Shown here in pieces: positions 1 through 5,380 of a DNA stretch of 9,582 nt. The notes under the pieces are model-generated. The model had not been told where the DNA came from, ran no database searches, and saw nothing but the letters and a program-made list of their open reading frames with translations. The stretch's first letter is position 1, and each line of letters starts with the position of its first letter. The stretch is from Lachnospiraceae bacterium (GTDB taxonomy: Bacteria > Bacillota > Clostridia > Lachnospirales > Lachnospiraceae): positions 1 through 9,582 of the forward strand of contig JAILOA010000009.1 of NCBI GenBank assembly GCA_024691065.1, given 5' to 3'. The position numbers and the translations under genes are program-made.

Positions 1-230
1 TATAATATAATTATCCTTGGGAATCAGCCCCATAAAAAACTAAAATCTCAAGTAACATATCGTAAGAATTATATCACAAAATTATTATTTAGCAATAAAT
101 TCATAAAAAATACACATTTTATTTAACGAGCATAATTTACGACAAAATATGTAATTAATTCAATATATCATTTACAAAAATCACCGCTTAATATACCAAA
201 AATCCTATCATTCAAAAAAACATTCTCCAC
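1..230. other. Gene-free AT-rich left flank
   Basis: I see no convincing coding region here on either strand. The stretch is very AT-rich, has no ribosome site followed by a sustained reading frame, and lies beyond the terminator that closes the ferredoxin unit. The only signal I can support is a leftward promoter near 68-95. The 5' end of a gene lying left of the window may begin just outside. Confidence 0.6.
68..95 (-). promoter_or_regulatory. Predicted leftward sigma-A promoter running out of the window
   Basis: On the minus strand there is a -35-like TTGCTA (90-95), a 16-bp spacer and a perfect -10 TATAAT (68-73). The -10 is preceded by TGA, which makes an extended TGn -10. Transcription would start near 61 and proceed off the left edge, so the target gene cannot be seen. 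In such AT-rich DNA, chance matches are common; the extended -10 is the main support. Confidence 0.35.
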
Positions 231-268
231 AAAACAAAAACCACCTGCAGATAAATCCACAGGTGGTT
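231..268 (-). terminator. Rho-independent terminator of the ferredoxin gene
   Basis: Read on the minus strand, a perfect 9-bp stem (AACCACCTG at 260-268 paired with CAGGTGGTT at 239-247) encloses a 12-nt loop. It is followed directly by a T-rich run (TTTTTGTTTT, 231-240). It lies about 90 bp past the ferredoxin stop codon with nothing coding between, so it most likely ends that transcript. The other strand has no T tract after the stem, so it should work in one direction only. Confidence 0.85.
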
Positions 269-358
269 CCCGTATTTGCCATAGTTAAAGTAAAGCGAAT
301 ATTTGCAATCCGCTTTCCTTCTTAATCACAAACGCAGAATACCACGTTTAAAAATAAA

Positions 359-529
359 TTAACCTTCAGAAATAGCGCCTACAGGACAAGCTCCTGCACA
401 TGCTCCACATGAAATACATGTATCTGCATCGATCTCATACTTGCTGTCGCCTTCAGAAATAGCTCCAACAGGACATCCACCTGCACATGTACCACAACTG
501 ATACAATCATCACCAATTACATAAGCCAT
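359..529 (-). CDS. 2[4Fe-4S] ferredoxin, clostridial type (56 aa)
   Basis: This is a small soluble electron carrier that shuttles low-potential electrons between oxidoreductases such as pyruvate:ferredoxin oxidoreductase, hydrogenase or Rnf; the partner is not visible here. Two CxxCxxCxxxCP motifs are present (Cys9-12-15-19 and Cys38-41-44-48). In this family each cluster takes three ligands from one motif and the fourth from the other. The two halves are clear internal duplicates: both contain CISCG, and both end in CPVGAISEG. The length of 56 residues is normal for clostridial ferredoxins. The start at 529 is chosen over an in-frame ATG 13 codons upstream because a strong AAGGAGG (538-544) sits 8 nt before it and the upstream extension lies in the leader. 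It has its own promoter (587-615) and terminator (231-268), so it is probably monocistronic and unrelated to its neighbour clpX. Confidence 0.95.
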   Translation of the reverse strand: MAYVIGDDCISCGTCAGGCPVGAISEGDSKYEIDADTCISCGACAGACPVGAISEG

Positions 530-586
530 AGTAATTTCCTCCTTGTAGTAATATTTAATTAAAAACAAAATCGTCTTACTTCCACA

Positions 587-615
587 ATTATACTATAAGA
601 CTTTTAAAATTACAA
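587..615 (-). promoter_or_regulatory. Promoter of the ferredoxin gene
   Basis: The minus strand carries a -35-like TTGTAA (610-615), a 17-bp spacer and a consensus -10 TATAAT (587-592). The start of transcription would be near 580, giving a 5' leader of about 50 nt before the ATG at 529. The spacing and the perfect -10 suggest constitutive, fairly strong expression, as expected for a major ferredoxin. Confidence 0.65.
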
Positions 616-666
616 GAAGTTTTTCTCTATTAAGCACTATTTTTATTGAATTTACAAAGATTTTAT

Positions 667-684
667 TGTTAGCATAAACTAACA
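667..684 (-). other. Small hairpin between clpX and the ferredoxin gene
   Basis: A 6-bp perfect inverted repeat (TGTTAG / CTAACA) encloses a 6-nt loop about 110 bp past the clpX stop. It is AU-rich and is not followed by a clean T run on the minus strand, so it is at best a weak terminator or transcript 3' end. No better terminator is visible after clpX, and some read-through into the ferredoxin gene is possible. Confidence 0.25.
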
Positions 685-795
685 CATTTTAACTGTTTAT
701 ATTATTCTCTTTTGAAATTTATAACATACTTATTCCAAATTAAAATCCCGCCAAAAAACACGAATCATTGATTGCCACGCTAAATTAAACTTCAA

Positions 796-2457
796 TTATT
801 GATCCCTCAATTCAATCAAAGGAGAAGCATTCTTTTCTATGTAATCTCTCGTAATGGTAACCTTGCCAATCATAGAATCCTTAGGAATTTCAAACATTAT
901 ATCCAACATAAATTCTTCGATTATAGCTCTCAATGCACGCGCACCGGTCTTTCTCTCAACCGCTCTCTCTGCTATTGCTTCAATTGCACCGTCATCGAAT
1001 TCAAGCTTCACTTCATCAAATGAAAGCAGCTTCTGATATTGCTTAATAATTGCATTCTTAGGCTTTGTCAAAATTACCTTGAGCATATCCACGGACATCG
1101 ACTCAAACGGACAGATAATCGGAAGTCTTCCGAGAAACTCCGGAATCATACCGAATTCACGAAGATCATCCGGATTTACATGCATTTGAATGTTCTGATC
1201 ATCATCCAATGAATCCTTAAGCGTCGACCTGAAACCGATGGATGAATTCTTGGTGAGCCTGTTTCTTATGGTTTTATCGAGTTCCGGGAATGCACCGCCA
1301 ACGATAAAAAGTATATTGCTGGTATCGAGATTTACAGTCGGTACCATTGCATTTTTACTTGAAGCACCGACAGGAACCTCTACCTCACTTCCCTCGAGAA
1401 GCTTTAAAAGCCCCTGCTGTACAGCTTCGCCGCTTACATCCCTGCTGTTTAAATTCTTCTTTTTGGAAATCTTATCTATTTCATCTATAAATACTATACC
1501 ATGCTCTGCCTTGTCAGCATCATTGTCAGCCGCAAAAAGAAGCTTTGAAAGCACACTTTCCACGTCATCACCGATGTAGCCTGCTTCTGTAAGAGTTGTA
1601 GCATCGGTAATTGCAAGCGGAACCCTAAGGATTCTCGCAAGAGTCTGCACCAGATAGGTTTTTCCGCAGCCTGTAGGTCCCACCAAAAGCATATTGGACT
1701 TCTCAAGCTCGACATCGTCCATATCAAATGCACTATGCTTCTTTACCTTGCTCTCCTCACCGTTTTCATCCTCTTCCATGGAAATCACGCGCTTATAATG
1801 ATTGTAAACTGCAACACTCATTACCTTCTTTGCGTGCTCCTGTCCAACTACATACTCATCCAAATGCTTCTTGATGATATGTGGCGCCGGAAGATTTTCT
1901 ATATTTAACTCAGGTCCCTCTTCAACCTTTTTCTTCTTTCTCTTCTTTACCTTCTGACGCTGAGGTGAGTCAAACTGCCCAAAAGGCGGGAATCCCGCAA
2001 ATGAGAAAATGTTACCGAGCGGTGTTCCGTTATTCTTATTATCGTCCTTTTTATCGTCTTTATCCTTTTTGTCGCCGTCATCCGAATCAGATTTGGAATT
2101 TTGGAACTTATCCTTGGCATTGATTACATTTTCACTTGAATTATCAGCGCTTTGATTTACAACCACCCCGGAAGAGTTATCAGAACCTGAATTATTCTGA
2201 TTTACGCTACCTGTGTTACCATTCCCGTTATTGTTCGGATTAAATCCCGGAATATTCATATTTCCAAGCATATCATTCAGTTTCTGAAGGTCCTCGGGAG
2301 AACCCATTCCCGGAAAACCGCCCATATTTCCCATAGTATTAAATGCATTCTGCATGCAGTCAGTGCAAACACATATATTATCCGCTATCTTAATCATCTT
2401 GCCTGCCATACTTTCCGTACGGTGGCATAAAAAGCAAATATCCTCGTATTCGTCCAT
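796..2457 (-). CDS. clpX: ClpX-type AAA+ unfoldase, divergent, with long low-complexity linker (553 aa)
   Basis: Hexameric ATP-driven unfoldase that feeds substrates to the ClpP peptidase in the cytoplasm. A C4 zinc-binding domain (Cys8, Cys11, Cys31, Cys34) is followed by an unusual linker (about 41-185) rich in Asn, Gly, Ser and Asp and ending in a poly-Lys stretch (169-177). The AAA+ core has Walker A GPTGCGKT (260-267), pore loop GYIG (293-296), Walker B FIDEID (323-328), arginine finger region GRLP (443-446) and sensor 2 GARALR (505-510). The IGF loop that docks on ClpP is present (407-409). The substrate-gripping RKH loop of E. coli ClpX reads S-K-N here (367-369). E. coli ClpX is 424 residues; the extra length is almost all linker. 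The start at 2457 is supported by GAGG 5 nt upstream; an in-frame ATG 20 codons earlier lacks one. No clpP or tig is adjacent, so it may be a second ClpX beside a standard copy elsewhere. Family certain; its substrates are unknown. Confidence 0.92.
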   Translation of the reverse strand: MDEYEDICFLCHRTESMAGKMIKIADNICVCTDCMQNAFNTMGNMGGFPGMGSPEDLQKLNDMLGNMNIPGFNPNNNGNGNTGSVNQNNSGSDNSSGVVVNQSADNSSENVINAKDKFQNSKSDSDDGDKKDKDDKKDDNKNNGTPLGNIFSFAGFPPFGQFDSPQRQKVKKRKKKKVEEGPELNIENLPAPHIIKKHLDEYVVGQEHAKKVMSVAVYNHYKRVISMEEDENGEESKVKKHSAFDMDDVELEKSNMLLVGPTGCGKTYLVQTLARILRVPLAITDATTLTEAGYIGDDVESVLSKLLFAADNDADKAEHGIVFIDEIDKISKKKNLNSRDVSGEAVQQGLLKLLEGSEVEVPVGASSKNAMVPTVNLDTSNILFIVGGAFPELDKTIRNRLTKNSSIGFRSTLKDSLDDDQNIQMHVNPDDLREFGMIPEFLGRLPIICPFESMSVDMLKVILTKPKNAIIKQYQKLLSFDEVKLEFDDGAIEAIAERAVERKTGARALRAIIEEFMLDIMFEIPKDSMIGKVTITRDYIEKNASPLIELRDQ

Positions 2458-2551
2458 ATTTACCTCACATTTCCTTAAATCATACCGATATAAATTTGAT
2501 ACTGATTTAATCTGCAATCCTATTTTGTTATGCTTTACAAACTATCCCGCA

Positions 2552-2580
2552 ATAATACACTAAACTTCCATACTTTGCAA
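2552..2580 (-). promoter_or_regulatory. Predicted clpX promoter
   Basis: Minus-strand TTGCAA (2575-2580), a 17-bp spacer and TATTAT (2552-2557, one mismatch from consensus) lie in the gap after the carboxypeptidase gene. Transcription would start near 2545, leaving a leader of about 88 nt before the ATG. No CtsR-type or CIRCE-type repeat is visible in this gap, so heat-shock control of the usual Firmicute kind is not supported by the sequence. Confidence 0.5.
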
Positions 2581-2610
2581 TATTTTCCTCTGTAAAACAG
2601 TAATAATTCA

Positions 2611-4560
2611 CTAATTATACATATTTTTATCAAAACTCGAAATCGTTTTCTTATGTCTCTTTTGATTCTTCTTGGAATTCATATTCGGTGGAACTGCCTT
2701 ATTTTCGGTCTTCGCAGGCATTTCTGTCCAGGAATATCTTCTGTTTTTCTTGAATCTCTTCCTCTTACCCTGATTAGCCATTCCGTAAGGACTGCTCTTT
2801 CTGGCAGCTTCGGTTTTCTTCTTCGAGAAAAATGTAAACTTGCCCCCACGTTCCTCCTTAGGAACTTTCTTAGCCTCGGTCTTAGCGCTCTTTCTTCCAC
2901 CCGTAAATGTAGGTCCTCCGGATTCGGACTGTATTCCTCCGCCCTTTCCGGACGCCTTTTTCTTCATATTTTTCTTACCGGAGAAATTGAGGAATCCGCC
3001 CTCGGAGTTCTCCTTCCGGGTATCCTTCTCTTCCTTTGTAAACCTGTTTCTACCGGTGGTTCTCCTGATTTCTCTGCTTCTCATAATAATAAAATACACA
3101 AGAATTATGAACAATACGAGAAGAATAATATATATCTTTCTGGTCTTCACAAAATTAACGAATCCCGCCTGCACATCAACCCAGTTAAATCTAAGCTTAT
3201 TCTTTAACTTGCTGACAAAACCGGTAACCTTTTGAGTACCGGTTTTCTCACTGGTCTTCTGATTAACGATTGGCAATGCATTGTCCTTAATTTTAGATGT
3301 GTCATATATTATATCCGCCGAACCGACCTTTTCACCATTGTAGGTATAAACGATATGGCCGATTACATTTTTGCCCTCTTCAAAATCCGAGGTTTTGGTA
3401 TATGTAATATTTTGCTTTAGCTCAGAAAGCTTAACGCCCTTAGGTATTACAACCGAAGGCTCTGCGGAAAGGCTGATAGGGGATTCATCTCCCAAAAATG
3501 TTGTGTACTCCGAGAAAAGATTCTCCTCAACCTCGCTCAAGTCAGTATTCATAGTCTTTACATTATAATTTTCAAAACCATAATTAAAAAGAGAAATAGT
3601 ATCTGAATACTCGTTAAAGTTGGATGCCTCAGGGTTTACGTCATCAAGTACAACGCAGATAAGCTGAAGTCCGTTCTTCTCGCCAACGGTAACAAGGGTA
3701 TTTCCGGCCTTGCTTGTATAACCTGTCTTTCCACCTATACAATATTTGTATTCATACTGTGGGAAGCTGTAACCACTAATCATACTATGATGGTTAATCA
3801 AGTCTCTTTTCTTGGACTTGTTGGTCTTCTTCATCTTATAATTCTTGGTGGAAGTTACATTTCTAAATGTCTGATTCATCATAGCTGCCCTTGTGATAAC
3901 TGCCATATCATAGGCACTTGTATAATGATCATCATCATGAAGACCGTTAGGATTTACGAAATGAGAATCCTTTAATCCAAGATCTGCAACAGTCTGGTTC
4001 ATAAGGTCCGAAAATTTCTTTACCGATCCGGAAATATGCTCTGCAACCGCGTAGCATACCTCATTTGCAGAAGCAAGCATCATACCGTAATAACAGTCGT
4101 TCATGGTAATTTTTTCACCTGCCTGTGTAAAAGGCCAGAGTCTTGCAGCGTCCCAACCAATAGAGTTTACAGCCTTCTTGCTAAATGTAACATACTCGTC
4201 TCCGGAGCAATTCTCACAAGCCAGATAGGTAGTAAGAATCTTGGTAATACTTGCAGGATATTTATGCTCATGTATATTCTTGGCATAGAGCACAGTTCCT
4301 GTCTTAAGCTCCATAAGTATGGCGCATTTTGCACCTATGGTACCCTTTGGAGGCTCGGCTATATTTGAACCATTTGAGGAATTCTTGTTTTTCTTTGCCT
4401 GCACTGTCGCAGCATTATTAAAAAAGCCCGTTTTGAAGCTGCCAAATGGTGCTGCTAAGCTTAAAAACAGACTGATTATACAAATAAAAACCATCCTTTT
4501 TGAAATTTGTCTTCTAAGATTTTTATTGAAACCATATGTATTTATATTATGTATACTCAT
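2611..4560 (-). CDS. D-alanyl-D-alanine carboxypeptidase (S11 / PBP5 family) with C-terminal anchor and long basic cytoplasmic tail (649 aa)
   Basis: This low-molecular-weight penicillin-binding protein trims the terminal D-Ala from peptidoglycan pentapeptides outside the membrane, limiting cross-linking. The three active-site motifs are intact: SITK (Ser104 nucleophile, Lys107), SAN (164-166) and KTG (278-280, followed by YTSKAGNTL). A basic N-terminus and hydrophobic segment (about 23-40) form a signal or anchor sequence. After the catalytic and accessory domains comes a transmembrane helix (about 475-493). Then follows a tail of about 155 residues, very rich in Lys, Arg, Gly and Ser, which by the positive-inside rule should be cytoplasmic. 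PBP5-type enzymes are usually about 380-450 residues and end in a short amphipathic anchor, so this tail is the unusual part. The start at 4560 is preceded by AAAAGGG, a modest ribosome site; Met23 is a possible alternative. It has its own promoter and a 153-bp gap to clpX, so coupling with clpX is uncertain. Confidence 0.93.
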   Translation of the reverse strand: MSIHNINTYGFNKNLRRQISKRMVFICIISLFLSLAAPFGSFKTGFFNNAATVQAKKNKNSSNGSNIAEPPKGTIGAKCAILMELKTGTVLYAKNIHEHKYPASITKILTTYLACENCSGDEYVTFSKKAVNSIGWDAARLWPFTQAGEKITMNDCYYGMMLASANEVCYAVAEHISGSVKKFSDLMNQTVADLGLKDSHFVNPNGLHDDDHYTSAYDMAVITRAAMMNQTFRNVTSTKNYKMKKTNKSKKRDLINHHSMISGYSFPQYEYKYCIGGKTGYTSKAGNTLVTVGEKNGLQLICVVLDDVNPEASNFNEYSDTISLFNYGFENYNVKTMNTDLSEVEENLFSEYTTFLGDESPISLSAEPSVVIPKGVKLSELKQNITYTKTSDFEEGKNVIGHIVYTYNGEKVGSADIIYDTSKIKDNALPIVNQKTSEKTGTQKVTGFVSKLKNKLRFNWVDVQAGFVNFVKTRKIYIILLVLFIILVYFIIMRSREIRRTTGRNRFTKEEKDTRKENSEGGFLNFSGKKNMKKKASGKGGGIQSESGGPTFTGGRKSAKTEAKKVPKEERGGKFTFFSKKKTEAARKSSPYGMANQGKRKRFKKNRRYSWTEMPAKTENKAVPPNMNSKKNQKRHKKTISSFDKNMYN

Positions 4561-4603
4561 TATTCTTTCCCTTTTAAAGTAAGCATTTTACTATTTATAT
4601 ATT

Positions 4604-4631
4604 TTTATATTAATTCTAAATGAAATGTGAA
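4604..4631 (-). promoter_or_regulatory. Promoter of the carboxypeptidase gene
   Basis: The minus strand has TTCACA (4626-4631, one mismatch from TTGACA), a 16-bp spacer and TATAAA (4604-4609, one mismatch from TATAAT). The predicted start of transcription near 4597 gives a leader of about 37 nt. Confidence 0.6.
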
Positions 4632-4657
4632 ACATCCCGACATAACAATGATATTCG

Positions 4658-4676
4658 CAAGGCACTTCCTGCCTTG
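4658..4676. repeat. Perfect 7-bp inverted repeat (CAAGGCA / TGCCTTG)
   Basis: The arms 4658-4664 and 4670-4676 enclose the 5-nt loop CTTCC. No T run follows on either strand, so it is not an intrinsic terminator. It lies about 27 bp upstream of the carboxypeptidase -35 box, where it could be an operator or part of a larger structured RNA. No function is assigned. Confidence 0.5.
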
Positions 4677-4689
4677 AAATCTCCCCTTA

Positions 4690-4722
4690 CCCCACCTATG
4701 CCTTCACATCTTAGAGGTAGAG
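4690..4722 (-). ncRNA. Hairpin resembling an IS200/IS605 right end or omega-RNA terminal stem
   Basis: On the minus strand CUCUACCU (4715-4722) pairs with AGGUGGGG (4690-4697) over a 17-nt loop. Two of the eight pairs are G-U, which form only if the minus strand is the RNA; on the plus strand they become C-A mismatches. About 14 nt after the stem the minus strand reads TTTCAA. IS200/IS605 right ends typically have a hairpin followed shortly by TCAA, and in TnpB-bearing elements this region is the end of the omega RNA. No tnpA or tnpB is present, so at most this is a remnant or a non-autonomous copy. It could also be an unrelated structured RNA. Confidence 0.25.
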
Positions 4723-4863
4723 GATTTTCCTTACCGGGTTATACCGCAGATCAGATTTTTGAAATCATCCCCAAAATCCAATTAAAACAAGTTTTTTAGT
4801 CCCGGTCAAAACCGGATTGTATAAATTTATGCCTTAAATCAAGGAATATAAGCATAAATAAAA

Positions 4864-4935
4864 CACTCTCAGTAGGAATCGAACCTACAACTGCCCCTTA
4901 GGAGGGGGCTGTTATATCCATTTAACTATGAGAGC
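4864..4935 (-). tRNA. tRNA-Arg (anticodon CCU)
   Basis: The minus strand folds into a full cloverleaf of 72 nt. The acceptor stem is GCTCTCA / TGAGAGT (first pair G-U), followed by T8 and A9. The D arm is GTTA/TAAC with an 8-nt loop. The anticodon arm is GCCCC/GGGGC with loop CTCCTAA, so the anticodon is CCU, reading AGG. The variable loop has 4 nt. The T arm is GTAGG/CCTAC with loop TTCGATT. The discriminator is G73 and CCA is not encoded. A consensus promoter lies immediately upstream (4947-4975). The gene stands alone rather than in a tRNA cluster. Past its 3' end there is only a weak AU-rich stem (TTTATGC...GCATAAA, about 4826-4858), so its terminator is not clear. Confidence 0.95.
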
Positions 4936-4946
4936 GTACAAAAGGA

Positions 4947-4975
4947 ATAGTATCATATTAGATTTTTTTTGTCAA
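4947..4975 (-). promoter_or_regulatory. Promoter of the tRNA-Arg gene
   Basis: A perfect -35 TTGACA (4970-4975), a 17-bp spacer and -10 TACTAT (4947-4952) on the minus strand place the transcription start near 4940. That is about 5 nt before the mature tRNA 5' end. Short leaders and strong promoters of this kind are typical of tRNA genes. Confidence 0.75.
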
Positions 4976-5115
4976 GGTGCTAGTTTACGGGCTTTTATAC
5001 AAAAAATACAATTCGAAATATAAAATATAATAAAAACACGAATACCTGAAAAAACTACTACCGTTTTATAATACATTATAGTAAAATGTAATGTCAGTGG
5101 GTACAAAACGAAAAT

Positions 5116-5131
5116 AGTGACATTTGTCACA
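5116..5131. promoter_or_regulatory. Crp/Fnr-family-like operator
   Basis: AGTGA-CATTTG-TCACA matches the Crp/Fnr-family pattern TGTGA-N6-TCACA at nine of ten positions, and its core GTGACA-TT-TGTCAC is a perfect dyad. HcpR-type sites (GTGAC-N4-GTCAC) have the same shape. Flanking half-sites TGTCA (5092-5096) and TGACA (5152-5156) lie about 30 bp either side. Its centre is roughly 76 bp before the start predicted from the TATAAT at 5188, a plausible position for activation. The regulator gene is not in the window. Confidence 0.45.
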
Positions 5132-5163
5132 CCCTTTATTTTACTAAATTGTGACAGCAGACA

Positions 5164-5193
5164 CTAACACCTTCCAAAAAAAAGATTTATAAT
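5164..5193 (+). promoter_or_regulatory. Candidate promoter of the membrane-protein gene
   Basis: A consensus -10 TATAAT (5188-5193) is preceded, after 18 bp, by a poor -35 CTAACA (5164-5169). A good -10 with a weak -35 downstream of a Crp-like site fits an activator-dependent promoter. Other weak candidates lie further downstream, so this assignment is tentative. Confidence 0.35.
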
Positions 5194-5204
5194 AGAGCCA
5201 TCAA

Positions 5205-5250
5205 AACAAGTTGAGAAACTACTTAAAAAACTTGTTAGATTATTTAATCT
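5205..5250 (+). promoter_or_regulatory. Adjacent dyads in the leader (possible RNA stem or operators)
   Basis: AACAAGTT (5205-5212) pairs with AACTTGTT (5229-5236) across a 16-nt loop. It is followed without gap, sharing no base, by the perfect dyad AGATTA-TT-TAATCT (5237-5250). In a transcript starting near 5200 these would form two consecutive hairpins at the extreme 5' end. They could protect the transcript, or as DNA they could be operators. No known element is matched. Confidence 0.3.
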
Positions 5251-5342
5251 TATTTATAGCTTATTTGTTATAAATACTTGCTTGTTTTATAGATTAAACC
5301 GCTTAAATGCTTGTCGGATAAAACATTTGCAATAATACAAAT

Positions 5343-5357
5343 CCCGGTTACACCGGG
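5343..5357 (+). promoter_or_regulatory. GC-rich hairpin just upstream of the ribosome site
   Basis: CCCGGT-TAC-ACCGGG forms a perfect 6-bp stem with a triloop, ending 9 nt before AAAGGAGGG. It has no T tract and so is not a terminator. Placed this close to the ribosome site it may modulate translation or stabilise the mRNA. An in-frame GTG at 5357 overlaps it and is rejected as the start. Confidence 0.4.
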
Positions 5358-5380
5358 TGTCCATAAAGGAGGGAAAGCTT

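Larger units (their letters stand above)
4632..4863 (-). other. Structured non-coding stretch between the carboxypeptidase and tRNA genes
   Basis: No coding region is supported here on either strand. The stretch is more GC-rich than other gaps in the window and contains three hairpins: 4658-4676 (7-bp stem, 5-nt loop), 4690-4722 (8-bp stem, 17-nt loop) and 4802-4815 (CCGGT/ACCGG, 4-nt loop). It also has a near-repeat of TTGAAATC-TCCCC at 4674-4686 and 4759-4772. This density of structure suggests a non-coding RNA or a decayed mobile-element end rather than plain spacer. The carboxypeptidase promoter lies just left of it. Confidence 0.45.
4936..5380 (+). other. Long leader and control region of the membrane-protein gene
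   Basis: This 445-bp gap has no supported gene. Its left end holds the tRNA promoter (other strand). The rest contains four TGACA/TGTCA half-sites around a Crp/Fnr-like palindrome (5116-5131), a TATAAT (5188-5193), an 8-bp inverted repeat (5205-5236), an AT-rich 14-bp dyad (5237-5250), and a GC-rich hairpin just before the ribosome site (5343-5357). Two additional weak promoter-like pairs with TTGTTA and 17-bp spacers occur at 5232-5260 and 5265-5293. If transcription starts near 5200 the leader is about 180 nt, long enough for a regulatory RNA, but I recognise no known riboswitch in it. Confidence 0.5.

Noticed and set aside
2458..2517. Upstream in-frame start for clpX giving 20 extra residues
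   Set aside because: The extension lies between the predicted promoter and the zinc finger, has no ribosome site at its ATG, and ClpX proteins begin close to the first Cys pair.
2653..3235. Long plus-strand open frames opposite the carboxypeptidase tail
   Set aside because: They lie antisense to a gene with intact catalytic motifs and have no ribosome site or family resemblance; they are shadows of its biased codon use.
4802..4815. CCGGT/ACCGGG-type hairpin as a terminator for the tRNA or a plus-strand transcript
   Set aside because: Neither strand has a T run after the stem; on the minus strand it is followed by GACTAAAAAAC.
4864..4936. Alternative acceptor stem CGCTCTC/GAGAGTG for the tRNA
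   Set aside because: It also pairs, but shifts the universal T8 out of place; the register with GCTCTCA/TGAGAGT restores T8, A9 and a standard D arm.
5357..5380. GTG at 5357 as the start of the membrane protein
   Set aside because: It lies at the base of the CCCGGT/ACCGGG hairpin with no ribosome site, whereas ATG 5381 follows AAAGGAGGG at the right distance.
5200..5380. Known riboswitch (for example c-di-GMP, preQ1, glycine) in the leader
   Set aside because: I could not match any conserved riboswitch core sequence by eye; only generic stems are present.
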